A stretch of 64,000 nt of DNA, taken from assembly GCA_963556145.1 (NCBI GenBank), contig OY744462.1, positions 3,968,001 to 4,032,000 on the forward strand, given 5' to 3'. The stretch is from Hygrocybe punicea. Its lineage: Eukaryota; Basidiomycota; Agaricomycetes; Agaricales; Hygrophoraceae. The notes under the pieces were generated by a model. The model ran no database searches and was not told the DNA's origin. It saw only the letters and a program-made list of their open reading frames with translations. Positions 56,426 through 64,000 of the stretch are shown here, one piece after another. The position numbers and the translations under genes were made by a program. How positions within the stretch are numbered: position 1 is the first letter of the stretch; the number at the start of each line of letters is the position of its first letter.

Positions 56426-58919
56426 CTAATACATATAATGATGGCCTATCCAATGATTACGATGCTCCACCCAACTCTGCCCTGCATGGTCTGAATGGAG
56501 AACAATTGATGCCCTGATGCCTTTGTAGTGGAGATTGAAGTGAGTAATGCACGCAGAGGGAAAGAGAGCTATGTCTCCGTTCCTCAAGCGTACCACCAAG
56601 CCCAGCTCAAGCAAACAAAGCTCACCACCAGAATGGTCACCTATCACCAAAACAAGACAAACACGTCGATCCTTTACATCCCTGTGGCAACGTGTGATGA
56701 CATTGATGTTCAGAACAAAGCCACTGAATGGATGAACGGGGATGCTTCCTTCCCTGGGAGCACATCCACGAACATAGACAGGTCCTCGTACATTTCAGGC
56801 AGGTGCTCAATAAGCTGAGAGGAATGTATGAGCACACCAAATGAATGACCTTGATTCGACACCGACCTTTCCTTCTACCCACAAAAAAAAATCCTCACAA
56901 GTATTGCAAAGGTTTGTATATTCATGTGCATGTTCCTTGAGTTCCTCAGAGACGCGTGGCATGAGTTGATAGTAATTGGTCTTTGAGCACCCTTTGCGAC
57001 ATAGCAGATATGGGTGCACATCATGGGGCGCACCATCTCCCTGTTCCAATGTATTAGTAACTGTGTGATAACTGTCAGCCATGAACGCACACGCGGTCCA
57101 TTTCTCATATACACTTCAAAGTGAATAGCAGGAAACTTGACGCCACTTGCAGCCTCAGAACTATCAGTATAAACCAGGGAAGGGCCACTCTCCACAAGCA
57201 AAGCATTGCGTATGTTCCGTTCGAGGGACGAGCGCATGTCCTGTGGCATATCTCCCCAGATGAATGCAGCCAGTGATCCATCAGAGCAATTGAGACGGAC
57301 GTCTTTGCTGCAACCATGCCGATGTCGGCGGCCAATATAACACAAGGAGAAACAAAACTCACCCATCAAAAATATTTTCATCCATCAAAACATATCTATT
57401 TGGGCCCTTGACACCGCTCTCATCATATAGCTCAGAAATCTATCAAGGTCACATCAATTCTGCCCCACTCTCAAGTTCATATAACCCTTACCATACGGGC
57501 AAAATCATCACTACCCTTGGGAACCTGGGCATTGAGAGCGTACAGTCTTTGCTGATCTGTATATGCTTTCCTTGCCTCATGTTCTCTTGGGTATGGGACT
57601 GTCTTGTTCTGTCTAGCATCCATAACAAATCTAGTGTTAAGAACCATGTAGTTCGGGGACACGGGGTCAGGAACCAGAAAACCGCACAGCGGAGGGGCCT
57701 GTACGATGCTACCCAAGCTGAGCTGATGCTGAACATGGTTCTGAATGTCACTGCCTGCATCCGAGAATGGTGACAACGGCCGTTCATCCATGTTTAATTG
57801 CCTTGAGGACATGTAAGAATGGAGTAGGTTTTGATTCATAATATGGAGTTGTGCAGGCACCACCAAACGTCCCATTAGAGGCTCCAGACACCGTGCCCAG
57901 ATTTCACGGTTCCGCGTGAGGGACAGAAAAGAGCTGACAAAATATTATTACTATTACACCTATTAAACCCTGATCACTTACTTTTTTTGGATGCTGTCGA
58001 AGAAATGATCAGACACATCCAAGTCCGAGCAGTCTATGTCTCCCTTCAAATCCATATCATGAAGCAAACTTGGTGAGAACATAGTGGAAAGTCTCAAAGG
58101 GATGTGACGTCGTAGGTAGTCTATGAGAGGAATTAGACGTTCACAAACATCCTTCCCTGCATCCGTTTCTGAAGCGTTTGGTAGGTCAAACTTTATGAGA
58201 TAAACAGTTGTGCACAGAGGGAGCTACTCACCAGGATCAGGCCAGCGAAGAGTATTTGATATGGTGTAAATCTCATCAAACTTCATCTGCGAAATCTCAG
58301 CCCTGCAGTTGTTCACTACAATAATCATCAGAAAGTATATAGATCCTGTGAGACAACCTTAGCATGGACCATGCATGATAGTAAGAGGAAGCTCACCAGC
58401 ACCGGCAATGGAAGCAAACTTTGTACCGATTCCTACCCATGTGCGAAAGGTTGATAATGTCGGGCCACCATCCATCCCCATTAAGTGAAGATTGTAGACA
58501 TTAGCCACTGACTTATACCTGTTCGTCCTCAAGATGCTACAGGAAGCTGATAAGACACAGCATGTCAACATAAGAAGGACCCACCAGTCTGCTTTTGCTG
58601 CTAGCTGCAGCATATTAATCATAGTAATGAATTCCAGCCCAGTGGCCATTTCCAGGCTGCGTTGGCAACGCCGGACCACGGACTGCAGAGAGTCCATCAC
58701 GAAAGCACCATTCTCACCCTCCCATGCCCCACCTGCCACCAAAGCTCGCATTGACTGCATCCATTTCTGGGTTGATGCATTCGACAAATTGCTGATAGCA
58801 TCCTGCGATAAATTGGAGATAGCCTCTGCGGCAGGTCCTCCCAAAGTGCTGACAGGCTTCTCAATGACCTCCCAAGCTTTCTGCTGCTTCTTCCCTTTGT
58901 TCTTTTTCTTGTGCTTCAT
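56426..58919 (-). CDS. TET/JBP-like 2-oxoglutarate/Fe(II) dioxygenase gene
   Basis: The reverse-strand spliced gene opens MKHKKKNKGKKQQKAWEVIE at 58919 and runs through several exons (RNREIWARCLEPLMG near 57900; NCSDGSLAAFIWGDMPQ near 57280; PKTNYYQLMPRVSEELKEH near 56970). The catalytic end is near 56430-56730: GFVLNINVITRCHRDVKD with His-x-Asp at 56678-56686, then GDHSGGELCLLELGLVVRLRNGD, then THFNLHYKGIRASIVLHSD with the distal His at 56540-56542 and the 2OG-binding Arg. This pattern is that of fungal TET/JBP-family oxygenases, which oxidise 5-methylcytosine. A frame break lies just before GFVLN (near 56728), so this copy may be damaged or have an unseen intron there. Confidence 0.72.
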
Positions 58920-59044
58920 ACCACCACGATTGCATTCCCCAACCCTGTGAACCGCATACGCACCCGCCCCAGCACCACAACCTTCCCGCTCCCCAATACG
59001 GTTTGAACGGTGTCACTCCCTTCGATCCAATTGGTTTTGGGCAG

Positions 59045-59510
59045 TGTAAGAATGCGCGTAGTCAGTGTGGATCTGGATGTATGGAGGAAGAACTTAGAAA
59101 AAAAGGGAAACGGGGAATGTTGCTCACCGTATTGGCACTGGCATTCTGCAGGGAGTCCAGCACGATGTGTGAAGGTTCAGGCGTCGAAGGAAAAACTCCA
59201 AACGCTGAGGAGACGCCCTGGGTGGGTGAAGGAATGCTACCACAAAATGGACTCCCTGGACTGGCAGAATGCGCGTGGTCGGTGTGGATCTGGATCTGGA
59301 TGTATGGAAGGTTGGACAATGAAGGAAGAACTTAGAAAAAAATGGAAACGGGGAATGTTGCTCACTGTATTGGCACTGGCATTCTGCAGGGAGTCCAGCG
59401 CGATGTGTGAAGGTTCGGGTGTTGAAGGAAAAACTCCAAATGCTGAGGAGACGACCTGGGTGGGTGAAGGAAAGCTACCACAAAATGGACTCCCTGGACT
59501 GGCAGAATGT
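59045..59510. repeat. Tandem duplication, period about 238 bp
   Basis: GAGGAAGAACTTAG recurs at 59084 and 59321, and GGGAGTCCAG at 59151 and 59389. A partial third start occurs at 59507. The long + strand frame across this stretch arises because the repeat lacks stops in that phase. I do not call it a gene. Confidence 0.75.
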
Positions 59511-60163
59511 GTGCGGTCACCGTCTGCATTCTGTGAGAAGGACTTGAGCCTGATGTGTGAAGGGAATGGTCGCAAAGGCTGTGTCCACATGGACATGGAC
59601 TCACTGCACTGGCAGAATGTGTGTGGTCAGCATCCCATGAGAAGGACTGGAGCTGGACATGTGAAAGTTCAGCCGTGGAAGGCAGTCATGGTCCAGTGGA
59701 CTCACCAGAGTGGCAGAATGCGTTGGGTCTGTGTCATTCCGAGAGACCAGACTTGCAGAATGCACATGGTTACCGAAGGCGTAGAGCTTTTGGTATATGG
59801 CAAATATACCTGGTGGCAGACTGTCGGCAGATTGATGGAGGAACTGGAGCATGTCCAAGAGCTCCTTTGGCGAAAAGTCCATCAGTACCGGAAGCAGTCC
59901 CAAAAAGGTGCACATTTTATTGCCGTAAAACGTGCACCTTTTTGGGACACCCCCTGATGCATCAGCCGCTCCACTGGGCCCGCTCCACTGGAAGCATTCG
60001 ACAGAATGCTCAAAATACTTATCATACGCTGTCATCCCACATAAAAGGATCTTGGCTGCAAGACCGACAAAGGTGAAAGAGCCAGTAGGTAAGAGTGAAT
60101 GCTAAACTTTCTACGTACTGTAAACTTGAACTCACCTATCTCCATGGAAAAGGCAAAGGCACC
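59511..60163. promoter_or_regulatory. Intergenic region between TET/JBP-like and kinase-like genes
   Basis: Divergent genes flank this stretch. It contains a strong hairpin at 59897-59948. The open frame continuing from 59010 to 59957 on the + strand and the reverse frame 59601-60035 lack recognisable motifs. Confidence 0.35.
59897..59948. other. Perfect 16-bp stem hairpin
   Basis: GTCCCAAAAAGGTGCA (59897-59912) and its exact reverse complement (59933-59948) flank a 20-base spacer that is itself partly self-complementary (TTTTA...TAAAA). It could be a regulatory structure, a terminator-like element or a remnant of a small inverted-repeat element. Confidence 0.8.
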
Positions 60164-61886
60164 ATGTCAACCCTGGCGACTTTTATCCCCAGTATGATCT
60201 TTCCTCTGCCTTCAGAGCATGAATTCACAAAGGTACCGACTTCAACCTCCACGGCCCCGTACCAGGTCGGCATACCACCCCCCAATCAGGAAGGCCATCC
60301 CGCTTTCATCATATGTGATCCATCTTTACCCCATCGCATGCTGGTGTCACTTCAAGCCTACCTGCAAACTGCACCTGGCAGACAGCTAGCCCCCTCTGCA
60401 GTGCTCATTCAAGCCGTTGCAGGACTGGAGAGGTCCCTGAGGGGTTATGTCCTAGACCATGAAACATCATCCAACCTCCTTTTCCATCGCGCTTTCAACC
60501 CCATCAGCTGTGCAGTGAATGGAACCTATCGCCCACACCGAGATGCGGATGCACAGCTTCACGTCGAGTTCAAGAGCTGGACAGCATTTTCACATCATGC
60601 GACGAATATATTACAGCTTGGTCGTAACAGTACAGTTCTGGAGCTGAGCCCTAGTGAGACAGGGCATCGCTCCATAATATTTAAGGTGTGCTGATCTGAA
60701 CCTACAGGAATCGCTCACCTCACCATTTGTACCCCCAGATTGGGATATCTATGCTGTCAGATCTGAAAAAGATACCATATGCTCTGCTCTTTGGAGGCGA
60801 TTGGTACATGCTCTTCACTCTTTGCCCAATCCCTGGAGGGCCCCTGCATGGCCTTCTGTGCTCAGATATTCTGCATATCCTGGATGCGACAACGCCATTT
60901 ATGCCCCTAATCATTTACTGTCTGTTGGGTGTGGGTGCCAAGGTCTTGGATGTGCCGCAGCATGTCCAAGTTCCTACAATCTCATTGGTAACGTCATTAG
61001 GCCGTACACGACACACAACAAAAACAGCTCACGCAAACATCCATGCAAGTGCTGCTAAGCTGGCAACAATATTTCCTGGTGTAACTTTACAGGTGCTTTT
61101 CTTTCCATCAATCGCTTCTTCTCAATCAAAGGTCATTTTAGGCTGAAAATTTAGGGCTAACATTCGATCTCGATCGATGTCAACAGGAGACGTACGTGCT
61201 GAGTCTTTGCAATGTCATGTCTTCTTTGCACATGCGTGGGCCTCCTCCCTCCACCTTCAAGCAGTGGCTGCACAAGGCGACGTGAGTTCTGAAGTCACTT
61301 CCTTGGCAACGTCAGCAATGCTGAAAACTTATTCTTACAACATATCTGGAGAGGGGATCAGTTGGGAATGTATTCAGAGGGCATTACGCTGATATGCAAC
61401 AAGAAGACGTTGTCAGAAAGGTTGTGGTGGATGGGCCATCTCAGGAACTGCTATATCACGAAGCCAGAATATATGCAGATCTCACAGCGCTTCAGGGCTC
61501 AGCAATACCATCTGTGCATGGTCTCTATGTCAGTGGGCGTCTTCTTGTGCTGGTCATGCAATATGCAGGAGAGAAATTTAGGTCCTTCTCTGACCTTACG
61601 TTGCGTCAGCGGTATGTCCCCACCTATACTAGACTATCACATCTACTTTACTCTTTTTAGGTCAGATCTTTGGGCTACTCTCCTGTTACTTCATCAGGCA
61701 GGAGTTTGCCACCAAGACTTACGACCTGACAATGTGGTCTTATCTCCCACAGGCACCATCCGCGTACTGGACTTCTCACATGCGACTCTCCATAACTGCA
61801 GGGGAATAGGTGAATGTTCAGAGCTTCAGGATGCCAGGCTGATGCTGCAGTTCCCTCCATCTGAACCCCATGATTCATATTATTAA
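60164..61886 (+). CDS. Kinase-like protein gene (fungal, atypical)
   Basis: Start MSTLATFIPSMIF at 60164 (a longer upstream frame has no ATG). The N-terminal half is a globular region common before fungal kinase-like domains (SSNLLFHRAFNPIS; VEFKSWTAFSHHATNIL; GHRSIIFKIGISML, across an intron 60686-60738). A second intron begins near 61092. The kinase part starts YLERGSVGNVFRG (glycine loop), VVRKVVVDG (Lys), HEARIYADL (Glu). After an intron (about 61612-61660) come VCHQDLRPDNVVL (catalytic loop, HQD for HRD) and RVLDFSHA (DFS for DFG), ending 61884-61886. Frames between about 61150 and 61330 do not join cleanly, so an exon border there is uncertain. The kinase may be active, but the altered motifs leave this open. 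Confidence 0.7.
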
Positions 61887-62048
61887 AATGTGCAGTATTT
61901 CAGTGACATTTTGTTTTGTCAAATGGTACAAATAAAAAATAGGCGAGATACTAAATATGTGTTAGTACACAAGTTTTTCTCTCGCATCTCACGTAGGCTC
62001 CCTCACATCTCTCTCTAAGCTCTCTCGCATCTCTCTCTCTTTGCTGAT
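61887..62048. promoter_or_regulatory. Upstream region of companion gene D
   Basis: Contains TCTCTCGCATCTC pyrimidine-rich repeats (61975-62040) just before the ATG. If this gene is part of a mariner like A and B, its left inverted repeat should be here. A TA followed by CACAAGTTTT at about 61969 is a candidate, but it cannot be verified without the right end. Confidence 0.35.
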
Positions 62049-63939
62049 ATGGGATGGAAAGCTGTGAAACAACGTAAGGAGGAAACCAAAGCAAAACAAC
62101 GGCGCACCACCCAAGGGCCTGCCACTTTTGTGCCAGATGGACCCACAATGGTGTCCGATGAAGAGATGGAGACGGAGCCTGTGGTAAAGACAACGAACGA
62201 CAATATGAATGGGGTCAAGGCCATTGCAGAGCTGGGGAAACGAGTGAGATTTGTTACCACTACACGCACAACCCAATCACGTTCCTCCATCGCTTCAAAA
62301 TCTGGAGATACCCTTTCCACACAGGCACATTCCAATGCAGAAGCATCAAAGCTGCAAAGCCAGGAAAAAACCTCAGTCAACGAAGTCCAGCATCCTGGGC
62401 GTAAGGCGTCAAGTGGAGTCGCTGCCTTGCTTCAAAGGTTAGCCATGGATGATGTTTCTAAGGAATATGGTAAGGAATTTGGTGAGGAATTTGATGTCAA
62501 TGAGTATGAGGAAGAGGAAAACTCCCAGGAAAGAGTTGATGAGGAGGAAGAGCTCAAGAGGTGGCGCATGACCAATGATAACGATGTCATCAAGTTCAAG
62601 CCAAAGCTAAAGACCACAACTAGTAATAAGGTAGCAAAAGGGAAGATTACAGTGGAATTGAGTGAAAGTGATGATGATGACGACGGTGAGTTGCTTCTCC
62701 ACAACAGAATGGGAATGATCTTACATTATCACATTTAATAGAACCATTCAACTTCACCGTTGAAATAAATGATAGATCGAAAGGGTCACGCACTGTGGAA
62801 ATTCTGTCATCAATGCTGTCTTGGGGCGATTTCCAGCAAAAACTAGCAGAGGCACTCAACATATATCCGACATCACTACGGGCACAGTATCGATTCAGCT
62901 CTGAGAATAAAGACTCACTGCCATGTGATCTCACCTCACAGCAACAATTTACCACTATGCTGCTACGTCTTCGTCCTCTGGTAGTCCCAGAAATGCTCAC
63001 CAATGGTCAGCATTCTGCAAGAAAAATGAAAGCTGTGGCAGTGCAAATCTTCAACAAAGGTGACAATCCTGTGCAAAATAATATAAAGGTCTGTAGCACT
63101 TTTGCTCGCGGCCATAACTAAATTAGTATCAACAGAAAAATCCTGGGGCTTCAAAGACGTCAACCGTCGGTGACAAGGAAATTGTAAAGTCCAATGGGGA
63201 TTTGTTCCATGAGCAAAAAGTTGCAGCTAGAAGGGCACTTATTGAAGCGCATTCGTGTGACATTCATAGCCTTCCCGACAAGCCTGTCCTATGTTGGAAA
63301 GATTCCCAGAACTCCTACTACCCCATTACCGAAAGTAACCTCAATTTATGGGCCACCAAGATTGTGTGTTTGGTTGTTTTATTCCAGTCAAATGACGCTG
63401 ACCTTTCACTGAAGGTCAGAGATCCCGGGAACAATACTATTGATGTGAAACCTGCGGAACTCAACTTCTACAGCAATGCACCACGTTCCAGGAATCCCGG
63501 CCGTCCAATAGCACAGACACAGGCACAGGCACCGCTGCCCAACCCAGGTTTTCCATATGGCTATTACCCCCCACCATATCCCCCGACATGGCCCGGCTAC
63601 AGTCAAGGCCCACCATCCACTCTCAATCCAGCACAAACTGCAGCAGTCGTGCCTATCAAAGTCAACTATCCCATGATAATTCCTTGGTTGAACTATTGCG
63701 ACCAACATCCTGATGGCTGTGGAGAAGATTTCAGTGCACATGCTGATAAATTCAATAAAGAAGGTTATCGCCGTCTCCACCAGCTTACTGGAGAACGTGT
63801 TTCTGTGGAAAAGTTGTCTGATTGGCGTGGAATTGGTAAAGGTACAGCAGATTTGTTAATACGTTATGCGGAAGAGGACTTGGAGTTGGTGAAGGCTGGA
63901 ACATTCACAATGACAGTTGAAGAGGACTTGTATGCGTAG
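62049..63939 (+). CDS. Companion protein D (Ub/PB1-like, SAM-like), mariner-associated family
   Basis: Exons 62049-62685, 62742-63088 and 63136-63939 join to exactly 596 codons with introns of 56 and 47 bp. Layout: basic start (MGWKAVKQRKEETKAKQRR), long charged region with acidic blocks (NEYEEEENSQERVDEEEEL; SESDDDDD), and a beta-rich region (FTVEINDRSKGSRTVEIL ... LSWGDFQQKLAEALNI). A Lys-rich linker leads to a middle segment (SCDIHSLPDKPVLCWKD, LNLWATKIV), a Pro-rich hinge (FPYGYYPPPYPPTWPGYSQ) and a helical C-terminus (MIIPWLNYCDQHPDG ... GIGKGTADLLIRYAEED). This is the same order as the companions of mariners A and B. No transposase is seen between 56.4 kb and the window end. Confidence 0.75.
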
Positions 63940-64000
63940 AAACATGGATATTGTGACTTGGAAACCCTTTGTTGAGGAGATATGCTTTGAAACATAGATT
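63940..64000. other. Window end, no feature
   Basis: Sixty bases after the companion D stop. In mariners A and B the transposase follows convergently at this point, but the window ends. Confidence 0.3.

Noticed and set aside
59010..59957. 315-codon + strand open frame
   Set aside because: It spans a 238-bp tandem duplication and a hairpin, repeats itself, and has no motif. It lies in the upstream region of divergent genes.
1..64000. tRNA, rRNA or other structured RNA genes
   Set aside because: No cloverleaf-type or rRNA-like sequence was recognised by eye on either strand. A covariance-model scan would be needed to exclude them.

Overview
The window looks like a transposon-dense stretch of a filamentous basidiomycete genome, most likely Agaricomycetes. 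The evidence is short GT-AG introns of about 47-57 bp, Agaricomycete-type Ty3 gag-pol, a Helitron-type Rep/helicase, a Tad-like LINE, Tc1/mariner and hAT elements, and a TET/JBP-type dioxygenase gene. No rRNA, tRNA, CRISPR array or bacterial feature was seen.

Layout. 1-4.8 kb: remnants of retroelement genes (gag zinc knuckle, protease, a decayed coiled-coil gene, a reverse-strand gag). 5.9-11.9 kb: a Ty3/gypsy gag-pol on the + strand, with its protease split at 7776-8919 by a non-autonomous hAT that has a perfect 8-bp target duplication. 11951-15887: a TA-flanked element with long inverted repeats and purine/pyrimidine-skewed arms. 15972-43524: a region that starts at a terminal hairpin and ends at a hairpin plus CTAG. 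Its outer junctions fall inside one integrase codon row (15890-15971 continues at 43527), so the whole 27.55 kb is best read as one very large Helentron (Helitron2-like) insertion.

Inside that unit are: two hairpin-forming satellite arrays (16.34-16.89 and 23.50-24.02 kb) flanking a three-gene module of unknown function (17.17-23.12 kb); gene delta, split by a second copy of the hAT; mariner A (27805-30602); a fold-back repeat; and the Helentron gene itself (31273-43455). The Helentron gene is interrupted by mariner B (32111-35375) and by a small non-autonomous Helentron (36700-37876). Removing both restores one frame of 2,579 codons: N-terminal region, DUF6570-like region, HUH Rep, Pif1-type helicase, and a C-terminal USP-like Cys/His peptidase. 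Three premature stops remain, each explicable by a C-to-T change.

43.5-44.4 kb is the 3' end of the integrase. 44969 to about 54.77 kb is a second, reverse-strand Helentron with its helicase deleted in frame, so Rep is fused to the peptidase. It is interrupted by a LINE (45879-52305) with an 18-bp target duplication. 55.2-63.9 kb holds a third mariner transposase, a TET/JBP-like gene, a kinase-like gene and a third companion gene.

The most interesting system is the repeated pairing of a Tc1/mariner transposase with a convergent companion gene. Companion proteins occur in mariner A, in mariner B and at 62049-63939. All share one architecture: basic N-terminus, ubiquitin/PB1-like region, middle region with Cys and Trp landmarks, Pro-rich linker, helical SAM-like C-terminus. 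A two-gene mariner with a conserved accessory protein, together with a giant Helentron that accumulates such elements, is what I would follow up first.
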